64,000 nucleotides of DNA from Elmis aenea (lineage: Eukaryota > Arthropoda > Insecta > Coleoptera > Elmidae). The stretch covers positions 62,001 to 126,000 of the forward strand of contig CANTFG010000005.1 in assembly GCA_947652605.1 (NCBI GenBank), written 5' to 3'. Positions 50,001-62,100 of this stretch are shown one piece after another. Each line of letters begins with the position of its first letter. Position 1 is the first letter of the stretch. The notes beneath the pieces were generated by a model. It did not search any database. It was given only the letters and a program-made list of their open reading frames with translations, and was not told the DNA's origin. The translations under genes and the position numbers were made by a program.

Positions 50001-53000
50001 TATTTTGAAATGTAATTTACAAAGTTATTCAAAAAATTGAAAATTTTGAAAAATTTTCTCGAAAACGGCTCATACGATTTGGTTCAAATTTTAGTATGTT
50101 ATAGAGTTTATTTTTTTTTAGTATAATGCCGTCTGTCTCAACTCTTTTGAAATGTAATTTACAAAGTTATTCAAAAAATTGAAAATTTTGAAAATTTTTC
50201 TCGAAAACGGCTCATACGATTTTGTTCAAATTTTAGTATGTTATAGAGTTTATTTTTCTTAGTATAATGCCGTTTGTCTCAACTATTTTGAAATTTAATT
50301 TACAAAGTTATTCAAAAAATTGAAAATTTTGAAAATTTTGAAAATTTTTCTCGAAAACGGCTTATACGATTTTGTTCAAATTTTAGTATGTTATAGAGTT
50401 TATTTTTCTTAGTATAATGCCGTTTGTCTCAACTATTTTGAAATTTAATTTACAAAGTTATTCAAAAAATTGAAAATTTTGAAAATTTTGAAAATTTTTC
50501 TCGAAAACGGCTCATACGATTTTGTTCAAATTTTAGTATGTTATAGAGTTTATTTTTCTTAGTATAATGCCGTTTAACTCAACTATTTTGAAATGTAATT
50601 TACAAAGTTATTCAAAAAATTGAAAATTTTGAAAATTTTTCTCGAAAACGGCTCATACGATTTTGTTCAAATTTTAGTATGTTATAGAGTTTATTTTTCT
50701 TAGTATAATGCCGTTTGTCTCAACTATTTTGAAATGTAATTTACAAAGTTATTCAAAAAATTGAAAATTTTGAAAATTTTGAAAATTTTTCTCGAAAACG
50801 GCTTATACGATTTTGTTCAAATTTTAGTATGTTATAGAGTTTATTTTTCTTAGTATAATGCCGTTTGTCTCAACTATTTTGAAATTTAATTTACAAAGTT
50901 ATTCAAAAAATTGAAAATTTTGAAAATTTTGAAAATTTTTCTCGAAAACGGCTCATACGATTTTGTTCAAATTTTAGTATGTTATAGAGTTTTTTTTTTT
51001 TTAGTATAATGCCGTTTGTCTCAACTCTTTTGAAATGTAATTTACAAAGTTATTCAAAAAATTGAAAATTTTGAAAATTTTTCTCGAAAACGGCTCATAC
51101 GATTTTGTTCAAATTTTAGTATGTTATAGAGTTTATTTTTTTTTAGTATAATGCTGTTTGTCTCAACTCTTTTGAAATGTAATTTACAAAGTTATTCAAA
51201 AAATTGAAAATTTTGAAAATTTTTCTCGAAAACGGCTCATACGATTTTGTTCAAATTTTAGTATGTTATAGAGTTTATTTTTCTTAGTATAATGCCGTTT
51301 GTCTCAACTATTTTGAAATGTAATTTACAAAGTTATTCAAAAAATTAAAAATTTTGAAAATTTTTCTCGAAAACGGCTCATACGATTTTGTTCAAATTTT
51401 AGTATGTTATAGAGTTTATTTTTCTTAGTATAATGCCGTTTGTCTCAACTATTTTGAAATGTAATTTACAAAGTTATTCAAAAAATTAAAAATTTTGAAA
51501 ATTTTTCTCGAAAACGGCTCATACGATTTTGTTCAAATTTTAGTATGTTATAGAGTTTATTTTTCTTAGTATAATGCCGTTTGTCTCAACTATTTTGAAA
51601 TGTAATTTACAAAGTTATTCAAAAAATTAAAAATTTTGAAAATTTTTCTCGAAAACGGCTCATACGATTTTGTTCAAATTTTAGTATGTTATAGAGTTTA
51701 TTTTTCTTAGTATAATGCCGTTTGTCTCAACTATTTTAAAATTTAATTTACAAAGTTATTCAAAAAATTGAAAATTTTGAAAATTTTGAAAATTTTTCTC
51801 GAAAACGGCTCATACGATTTTGTTCAAATTTTAGTATGTTATAGAGTTTATTTTTCTTAGTATAATGCCGTTTAACTCAACTATTTTGAAATTTAATTTA
51901 CAAAGTTATTCAAAAAATTAAAAATTTTGAAAATTTTTCTCGAAAACGGCTCATACGATTTTGTTCAAATTTTAGTATGTTATAGAGTTTATTTTTCTTA
52001 GTATAATGCCGTTTGTCTCAACTATTTTGAAATGTAATTTACAAAGTTATTCAAAAAATTGAAAATTTTGAAAATTTTTCTCGAAAACGGCTCATACGAT
52101 TTTGTTCAAATTTTAGTATGTTATAGAGTTTATTTTTTTTTAGTATAATGCTGTTTGTCTCAACTCTTTTGAAATGTAATTTACAAAGTTATTCAAAAAA
52201 TTGAAAATTTTGAAAATTTTTCTCGAAAACGGCTCATACGATTTTGTTCAAATTTTAGTATGTTATAGAGTTTATTTTTCTTAGTATAATGCCGTTTGTC
52301 TCAACTATTTTGAAATGTAATTTACAAAGTTATTCAAAAAATTGAAAATTTTGAAAATTTTGAAAATTTTTCTCGAAAACGGCTTACACGATTTTGTTCA
52401 AATTTTAGTATGTTATAGAGTTTATTTTTCTTAGTATAATGCCGTTTGTCTCAACTATTTTGAAATTTAATTTACAAAGTTATTCAAAAAATTGAAAATT
52501 TTGAAAATTTTGAAAATTTTTCTCGAAAACGGCTCATACGATTTTGTTCAAATTTTAGTATGTTATAGAGTTTTTTTTTTTTTAGTATAATGCCGTTTGT
52601 CTCAACTCTTTTGAAATGTAATTTACAAAGTTATTCAAAAAATTGAAAATTTTGAAAATTTTTCTCGAAAACGGCTCATACGATTTTGTTCAAATTTTAG
52701 TATGTTATAGAGTTTATTTTTTTTTAGTATAATGCTGTTTGTCTCAACTCTTTTGAAATGTAATTTACAAAGTTATTCAAAAAATTGAAAATTTTGAAAA
52801 TTTTTCTCGAAAACGGCTCATACGATTTTGTTCAAATTTTAGTATGTTATAGAGTTTATTTTTCTTAGTATAATGCCGTTTGTCTCAACTATTTTGAAAT
52901 GTAATTTACAAAGTTATTCAAAAAATTGAAAATTTTGAAAATTTTGAAAATTTTTCTCGAAAACGGCTTATACGATTTTGTTCAAATTTTAGTATGTTAT

Positions 53001-55390
53001 AGAGTTTATTTTTCTTAGTATAATGCCGTTTGTCTCAACTATTTTGAAATTTAATTTACAAAGTTATTCAAAAAATTGAAAATTTTGAAAATTTTGAAAA
53101 TTTTTCTCGAAAACGGCTCATACGATTTTGTTCAAATTTTAGTATGTTATAGAGTTTTTTTTTTTTAGTATAATGCCGTTTGTCTCAACTCTTTTGAAAT
53201 GTAATTTACAAAGTTATTCAAAAAATTGAAAATTTTGAAAATTTTTCTCGAAAACGGCTCATACGATTTTGTTCAAATTTTAGTATGTTATAGAGTTTAT
53301 TTTTCTTAGTATAATGCCGTTTGTCTCAACTATTTTGAAATTTAATTTACAAAGTTATTCAAAAAATTAAAAATTTTGAAAATTTTTCTCGAAAACGGCT
53401 CATACGATTTTGTTCAAATTTTAGTATGTTATAGAGTTTATTTTTCTTAGTATAATGCCGTTTGTCTCAACTATTTTAAAATTTAATTTACAAAGTTATT
53501 CAAAAAATTGAAAATTTTGAAAATTTTGAAAATTTTTCTCGAAAACGGCTCATACGATTTTGTTCAAATTTTAGTATGTTATAGAGTTTATTTTTCTTAG
53601 TATAATGCCGTTTAACTCAACTATTTTGAAATTTAATTTACAAAGTTATTCAAAAAATTAAAAATTTTGAAAATTTTTCTCGAAAACGGCTCATACGATT
53701 TTGTTCAAATTTTAGTATGTTATAGAGTTTATTTTTCTTAGTATAATGCCGTTTGTCTCAACTATTTTGAAATGTAATTTACAAAGTTATTCAAAAAATT
53801 GAAAATTTTGAAAATTTTTCTCGAAAACGGCTCATACGATTTGGTTCAAATTTTAGTATGTTATAGAGTTTATTTTTTTTTAGTATAATGCCGTCTGTCT
53901 CAACTCTTTTGAAATGTAATTTACAAAGTTATTCAAAAAATTGAAAATTTTGAAAATTTTTCTCGAAAACGGCTCATACGATTTTGTTCAAATTTTAGTA
54001 TGTTATAGAGTTTATTTTTCTTAGTATAATGCCGTTTGTCTCAACTATTTTGAAATTTAATTTACAAAGTTATTCAAAAAATTGAAAATTTTGAAAATTT
54101 TGAAAATTTTTCTCGAAAACGGCTTATACGATTTTGTTCAAATTTTAGTATGTTATAGAGTTTATTTTTCTTAGTATAATGCCGTTTGTCTCAACTATTT
54201 TGAAATTTAATTTACAAAGTTATTCAAAAAATTGAAAATTTTGAAAATTTTTCTCGAAAACGGCTCATACGATTTTGTTCAAATTTTAGTATGTTATAGA
54301 GTTTATTTTTCTTAGTATAATGCCGTTTGTCTCAAATATTTTGAAATGTAATTTACAAAGTTATTCAAAAAATTAAAAATTTTGAAAATTTTTCTCGAAA
54401 ACGGCTCATACGATTTTGTTCAAATTTTAGTATGTTATAGAGTTTATTTTTCTTAGTATAATGCCGTTTGTCTTAACTATTTTAAAATGTAATTTACAAA
54501 GTTATTCAAAAAATTAAAAATTTTGAAAATTTTTCTCGAAAACGGCTCATACGATTTTGTTCAAATTTTAGTATGTTATAGAGTTTATTTTTCCTAGTAT
54601 AATGCCGTTTGTCTCAACTATTTTGAAATTTAATTTACAAAGTTATTCAAAAAATTGAAAATTTTGAAAATTTTTCTCGAAAACGGCTCATACGATTTTG
54701 TTCAAATTTTAGTATGTTATAGAGTTTATTTTTCTTAGTATAATGCCGTTTGTCTCAAATATTTTGAAATGTAATTTACAAAGTTATTCAAAAAATTAAA
54801 AATTTTGAAAATTTTTCTCGAAAACGGCTCATACGATTTTGTTCAAATTTTAGTATGTTATAGAGTTTATTTTTCTTAGTATAATGCCGTTTGTCTCAAC
54901 TATTTTGAAATGTAATTTACAAAGTTATTCAAAAAATTGAAAATTTTGAAAAATTTTCTCGAAAACGGCTCATACGATTTGGTTCAAATTTTAGTATGTT
55001 ATAGAGTTTATTTTTTTTTAGTATAATGCCGTCTGTCTCAACTCTTTTGAAATGTAATTTACAAAGTTATTCAAAAAATTGAAAATTTTGAAAATTTTTC
55101 TCGAAAACGGCTCATACGATTTTGTTCAAATTTTAGTATGTTATAGAGTTTATTTTTCTTAGTATAATGCCGTTTGTCTCAACTATTTTGAAATTTAATT
55201 TACAAAGTTATTCAAAAAATTGAAAATTTTGAAAATTTTGAAAATTTTTCTCGAAAACGGCTTATACGATTTTGTTCAAATTTTAGTATGTTATAGAGTT
55301 TATTTTTCTTAGTATAATGCCGTTTGTCTCAACTATTTTGAAATTTAATTTACAAAGTTATTCAAAAAATTGAAAATTTTGAAAATTTTT
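45440..55390 (+). repeat. 4900-bp tandem duplication, two copies
   Basis: Rare variants repeat at exactly 4900 bp: GGCTTACACG at 47,481 and 52,381, TTCCTAGTAT at 49,691 and 54,591, GAAAAATTTTCTCG near 50,048 and 54,948, GCCGTTTAAC at 46,967 and 51,867. Edges are where the 9-bp insertion pattern diverges (about 45,440 on the left, 50,490 against 55,390 on the right). I noted only a handful of SNPs between copies, one being TTATGGAG at 45,491. This looks like one of the youngest events in the window. Confidence 0.9.
48990..50131 (+). repeat. 1138-bp eight-monomer repeat (first occurrence)
   Basis: CCGTCTGTCTC occurs at about 48,993 and 50,131, a step of 1138 bp: eight monomers, one 9-bp insertion and one extra T. 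The neighbouring CGATTTGGTTC, CTCAAATA and CTATTTTAAAATG markers keep the same order. Confidence 0.8.
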
Positions 55391-56171
55391 CTCGAAAACG
55401 GCTCATACGATTTTGTTCAAATTTTAGTATGTTATAGAGTTTATTTTTCTTAGTATAATGCCGTTTGTCTCAAATATTTTGAAATGTAATTTACAAAGTT
55501 ATTCAAAAAATTAAAAATTTTGAAAATTTTTCTCGAAAACGGCTCATACGATTTTGTTCAAATTTTAGTATGTTATAGAGTTTATTTTTCTTAGTATAAT
55601 GCCGTTTGTCTTAACTATTTTAAAATGTAATTTACAAAGTTATTCAAAAAATTAAAAATTTTGAAAATTTTTCTCGAAAACGGCTCATACGATTTTGTTC
55701 AAATTTTAGTATGTTATAGAGTTTATTTTTTTTTAGTATAATGCTGTTTGTCTCAACTCTTTTGAAATGTAATTTACAAAGTTATTCAAAAAATTGAAAA
55801 TTTTGAAAATTTTTCTCGAAAACGGCTCATACGATTTTGTTCAAATTTTAGTATGTTATAGAGTTTATTTTTCTTAGTATAATGCCGTTTGTCTCAACTA
55901 TTTTGAAATTTAATTTACAAAGTTATTCAAAAAATTAAAAATTTTGAAAATTTTTCTCGAAAACGGCTCATACGATTTTGTTTAAATTTTAGTATGTTAT
56001 AGAGTTTATTTTTCTTAGTATAATGCCGTTTGTCTCAACTATTTTGAAATGTAATTTACAAAGTTATTCAAAAAATTGAAAATTTTGAAAATTTTTCTCG
56101 AAAACGGCTCATACGATTTGGTTCAAATTTTAGTATGTTATAGAGTTTATTTTTTTTTAGTATAATGCCGT
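53893..56171 (+). repeat. 1138/1139-bp eight-monomer repeat (second occurrence, two steps)
   Basis: CCGTCTGTCTC at about 53,893, 55,031 and 56,170. The first step is the 4900-bp copy of the pair at 48,993/50,131. The second is an extra unit in which the monomer with TTCCTAGTAT is replaced by one with GCTGTTTG (55,742). Confidence 0.8.
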
Positions 56172-59100
56172 CTGTCTCAACTCTTTTGAAATGTAATTTA
56201 CAAAGTTATTCAAAAAATTGAAAATTTTGAAAATTTTTCTCGAAAACGGCTCATACGATTTTGTTCAAATTTTAGTATGTTATAGAGTTTATTTTTCTTA
56301 GTATAATGCCGTTTGTCTCAACTATTTTGAAATTTAATTTACAAAGTTATTCAAAAAATTGAAAATTTTGAAAATTTTGAAAATTTTTCTCGAAAACGGC
56401 TTATACGATTTTGTTCAAATTTTAGTATGTTATAGAGTTTATTTTTCTTAGTATAATGCCGTTTGTCTCAACTATTTTGAAATTTAATTTACAAAGTTAT
56501 TCAAAAAATTGAAAATTTTGAAAATTTTTCTCGAAAACGGCTCATACGATTTTGTTCAAATTTTAGTATGTTATAGAGTTTATTTTTCTTAGTATAATGC
56601 CGTTTGTCTCAAATATTTTGAAATGTAATTTACAAAGTTATTCAAAAAATTAAAAATTTTGAAAATTTTTCTCGAAAACGGCTCATACGATTTTGTTCAA
56701 ATTTTAGTATGTTATAGAGTTTATTTTTCTTAGTATAATGCCGTTTGTCTTAACTATTTTAAAATGTAATTTACAAAGTTATTCAAAAAATTAAAAATTT
56801 TGAAAATTTTTCTCGAAAACGGCTCATACGATTTTGTTCAAATTTTAGTATGTTATAGAGTTAATTTTTTTTTAGTATAATGCTGTTTGTCTCAACTCTT
56901 TTGAAATGTAATTTACAAAGTTATTCAAAAAATTGAAAATTTTGAAAATTTTTCTCGAAAACGGCTCATACGATTTTGTTCAAATTTTAGTATGTTATAG
57001 AGTTTATTTTTCTTAGTATAATGCCGTTTGTCTCAACTATTTTGAAATTTAATTTACAAAGTTATTCAAAAAATTAAAAATTTTGAAAATTTTTCTCGAA
57101 AACGGCTCATACGATTTTGTTTAAATTTTAGTATGTTATAGAGTTTATTTTTCTTAGTTTAATGCCGTTTGTCTCAACTATTTTGAAATTTAATTTACAA
57201 AGTTATTCAAAAAATTAAAAATTTTGAAAATTTTTCTCGAAAACGGCTCATACGATTTTGTTCAAATTTTAGTATGTTATAGAGTTTATTTTTTTTAGTA
57301 TAATGCCGTTTGTCTCAACTCTTTTGAAATGTAATTTACAAAGTTATTCAAAAAATTGAAAATTTTGAAAATTTTTCTCGAAAACGGCTCATACGATTTT
57401 GTTCAAATTTTAGTATGTTATAGAGTTTATTTTTCTTAGTATAATGCCGTTTGTCTCAACTATTTTGAAATGTAATTTACAAAGTTATTCAAAAAATTAA
57501 AAATTTTGAAAATTTTTCTCGAAAACGGCTTATACGATTTTGTTCAAATTTTAGTATGTTATAGAGTTTATTTTTCTTAGTATAATGCCGTTTGTCTCAA
57601 CTATTTTGAAATGTAATTTACAAAGTTATTCAAAAAATTAAAAATTTTGAAAATTTTTCTCGAAAACGGCTCATACGATTTTGTTCAAATTTTAGTATGT
57701 TATAGAGTTTATTTTTCTTAGTATAATGCCGTTTGTCTCAACTATTTTGAAATTTAATTTACAAAGTTATTCAAAAAATTGAAAATTTTGAAATTTTTGA
57801 AAATTTTTCTCGAAAACGGCTTATACGATTTTGTTCAAATTTTAGTATGTTATAGAGTTTATTTTTCTTAGTATAATGCCGTTTGTCTCAACTATTTTGA
57901 AATTTAATTTACAAAGTTATTCAAAAAATTGAAAATTTTGAAAATTTTTCTCGAAAACGGCTCATACGATTTTGTTCAAATTTTAGTATGTTATAGAGTT
58001 TATTTTTCTTAGTATAATGCCGTTTGTCTCAACTATTTTGAAATGTAATTTACAAAGTTATTCAAAAAATTAAAAATTTTGAAAATTTTTCTCGAAAACG
58101 GCTCATACGATTTTGTTCAAATTTTAGTATGTTATAGAGTTTATTTTTCTTAGTATAATGCCGTTTGTCTTAACTATTTTAAAATGTAATTTACAAAGTT
58201 ATTCAAAAAATTGAAAATTTTGAAAATTTTTCTCGAAAACGGCTCATACGATTTTGTTCAAATTTTAGTATGTTATAGAGTTTATTTTTTTTTAGTATAA
58301 TGCTGTTTGTCTCAACTCTTTTGAAATGTAATTTACAAAGTTATTCAAAAAATTGAAAATTTTGAAAATTTTTCTCGAAAACGGCTCATACGATTTTGTT
58401 CAAATTTTAGTATGTTATAGAGTTTATTTTTCTTAGTATAATGCCGTTTGTCTCAACTATTTTGAAATTTAATTTACAAAGTTATTCAAAAAATTAAAAA
58501 TTTTGAAAATTTTTCTCGAAAACGGCTCATACGATTTTGTTTCAATTTTAGTATGTTATAGAGTTTATTTTTCTTAGTATAATGCCGTTTGTCTCAACTA
58601 TTTTGAAATGTAATTTACAAAGTTATTCAAAAAATTGAAAATTTTGAAAATTTTTCTCGAAAACGGCTCATACGATTTGGTTCAAATTTTAGTATGTTAT
58701 AGAGTTTATTTTTTTTTAGTATAATGCCGTCTGTCTCAACTCTTTTGAAATGTAATTTACAAAGTTATTCAAAAAATTGAAAATTTTGAAAATTTTTCTC
58801 GAAAACGGCTCATACGATTTTGTTCAAATTTTAGTATGTTATAGAGTTTATTTTTCTTAGTATAATGCCGTTTGTCTCAACTATTTTGAAATTTAATTTA
58901 CAAAGTTATTCAAAAAATTGAAAATTTTGAAAATTTTGAAAATTTTTCTCGAAAACGGCTTATACGATTTTGTTCAAATTTTAGTATGTTATAGAGTTTA
59001 TTTTTCTTAGTATAATGCCGTTTGTCTCAACTATTTTGAAATTTAATTTACAAAGTTATTCAAAAAATTGAAAATTTTGAAAATTTTTCTCGAAAACGGC

Positions 59101-62100
59101 TCATACGATTTTGTTCAAATTTTAGTATGTTATAGAGTTTATTTTTCTTAGTATAATGCCGTTTGTCTCAAATATTTTGAAATGTAATTTACAAAGTTAT
59201 TCAAAAAATTAAAAATTTTGAAAATTTTTCTCGAAAACGGCTCATACGATTTTGTTCAAATTTTAGTATGTTATAGAGTTTATTTTTCTTAGTATAATGC
59301 CGTTTGTCTTAACTATTTTAAAATGTAATTTACAAAGTTATTCAAAAAATTAAAAATTTTGAAAATTTTTCTCGAAAACGGCTCATACGATTTTGTTCAA
59401 ATTTTAGTATGTTATAGAGTTTATTTTTTTTAGTATAATGCCGTTTGTCTCAACTCTTTTGAAATGTAATTTACAAAGTTATTCAAAAAATTGAAAATTT
59501 TGAAAATTTTGAAAATTTTTCTCGAAAACGGCTTATACGATTTTGTTCAAATTTTAGTATGTTATAGAGTTTATTTTTCTTAGTATAATGCCGTTTGTCT
59601 CAACTATTTTGAAATGTAATTTACAAAGTTATTCAAAAAATTAAAAATTTTGAAAATTTTTCTCGAAAACGGCTCATACGATTTTGTTCAAATTTTAGTA
59701 TGTTATAGAGTTTATTTTTCTTAGTATAATGCCGTTTGTCTTAACTATTTTAAAATGTAATTTACAAAGTTATTCAAAAAATTAAAAATTTTGAAAATTT
59801 TTCTCGAAAACGGCTCATACGATTTTGTTCAAATTTTAGTATGTTATAGAGTTTATTTTTTTTTAGTATAATGCTGTTTGTCTCAACTCTTTTGAAATGT
59901 AATTTACAAAGTTATTCAAAAAATTGAAAATTTTGAAAATTTTTCTCGAAAACGGCTCATACGATTTTGTTCAAATTTTAGTATGTTATAGAGTTTATTT
60001 TTCTTAGTATAATGCCGTTTGTCTCAACTATTTTGAAATTTAATTTACAAAGTTATTCAAAAAATTAAAAATTTTGAAAATTTTTCTCGAAAACGGCTCA
60101 TACGATTTTGTTTAAATTTTAGTATGTTATAGAGTTTATTTTTCTTAGTATAATGCCGTTTGTCTCAACTATTTTGAAATTTAATTTACAAAGTTATTCA
60201 AAAAATTAAAAATTTTGAAAATTTTTCTCGAAAACGGCTCATACGATTTTGTTCAAATTTTAGTATGTTATAGAGTTTATTTTTTTTAGTATAATGCCGT
60301 TTGTCTCAACTCTTTTGAAATGTAATTTACAAAGTTATTCAAAAAATTGAAAATTTTGAAAATTTTTCTCGAAAACGGCTCATACGATTTTGTTCAAATT
60401 TTAGTATGTTATAGAGTTTATTTTTCTTAGTATAATGCCGTTTGTCTCAACTATTTTGAAATGTAATTTACAAAGTTATTCAAAAAATTAAAAATTTTGA
60501 AAATTTTTCTCGAAAACGGCTTATACGATTTTGTTCAAATTTTAGTATGTTATAGAGTTTATTTTTCTTAGTATAATGCCGTTTGTCTCAACTATTTTGA
60601 AATGTAATTTACAAAGTTATTCAAAAAATTAAAAATTTTGAAAATTTTTCTCGAAAACGGCTTATACGATTTTGTTCAAATTTTAGTATGTTATAGAGTT
60701 TATTTTTCTTAGTATAATGCCGTTTGTCTCAACTATTTTGAAATGTAATTTACAAAGTTATTCAAAAAATTAAAAATTTTGAAAATTTTTCTCGAAAACG
60801 GCTCATACGATTTTGTTCAAATTTTAGTATGTTATAGAGTTTATTTTTCTTAGTATAATGCCGTTTGTCTCAACTATTTTGAAATTTAATTTACAAAGTT
60901 ATTCAAAAAATTGAAAATTTTGAAATTTTTGAAAATTTTTCTCGAAAACGGCTTATACGATTTTGTTCAAATTTTAGTATGTTATAGAGTTTATTTTTCT
61001 TAGTATAATGCCGTTTGTCTCAACTATTTTGAAATTTAATTTACAAAGTTATTCAAAAAATTGAAAATTTTGAAAATTTTTCTCGAAAACGGCTCATACG
61101 ATTTTGTTCAAATTTTAGTATGTTATAGAGTTTATTTTTCTTAGTATAATGCCGTTTGTCTCAAATATTTTGAAATGTAATTTACAAAGTTATTCAAAAA
61201 ATTAAAAATTTTGAAAATTTTTCTCGAAAACGGCTTATACGATTTTGTTCAAATTTTAGTATGTTATAGAGTTTATTTTTCTTAGTATAATGCCGTTTGT
61301 CTCAACTATTTTGAAATGTAATTTACAAAGTTATTCAAAAAATTAAAAATTTTGAAAATTTTTCTCGAAAACGGCTCATACGATTTTGTTCAAATTTTAG
61401 TATGTTATAGAGTTTATTTTTCTTAGTATAATGCCGTTTGTCTTAACTATTTTAAAATGTAATTTACAAAGTTATTCAAAAAATTAAAAATTTTTAAAAT
61501 TTTTCTCGAAAACGGCTCATACGATTTTGTTCAAATTTTAGTATGTTATAGAGTTTATTTTTTTTTAGTATAATGCTGTTTGTCTCAACTCTTTTGAAAT
61601 GTAATTTACAAAGTTATTCAAAAAATTGAAAATTTTGAAAATTTTTCTCGAAAACGGCTCATACGATTTTGTTCAAATTTTAGTATGTTATAGAGTTTAT
61701 TTTTCTTAGTATAATGCCGTTTGTCTCAACTATTTTGAAATTTAATTTACAAAGTTATTCAAAAAATTAAAAATTTTGAAAATTTTTCTCGAAAACGGCT
61801 CATACGATTTTGTTTCAATTTTAGTATGTTATAGAGTTTATTTTTCTTAGTATAATGCCGTTTGTCTCAACTATTTTGAAATGTAATTTACAAAGTTATT
61901 CAAAAAATTGAAAATTTTGAAAATTTTTCTCGAAAACGGCTCATACGATTTGGTTCAAATTTTAGTATGTTATAGAGTTTATTTTTTTTTAGTATAATGC
62001 CGTCTGTCTCAACTCTTTTGAAATGTAATTTACAAAGTTATTCAAAAAATTGAAAATTTTGAAAATTTTTCTCGAAAACGGCTCATACGATTTTGTTCAA

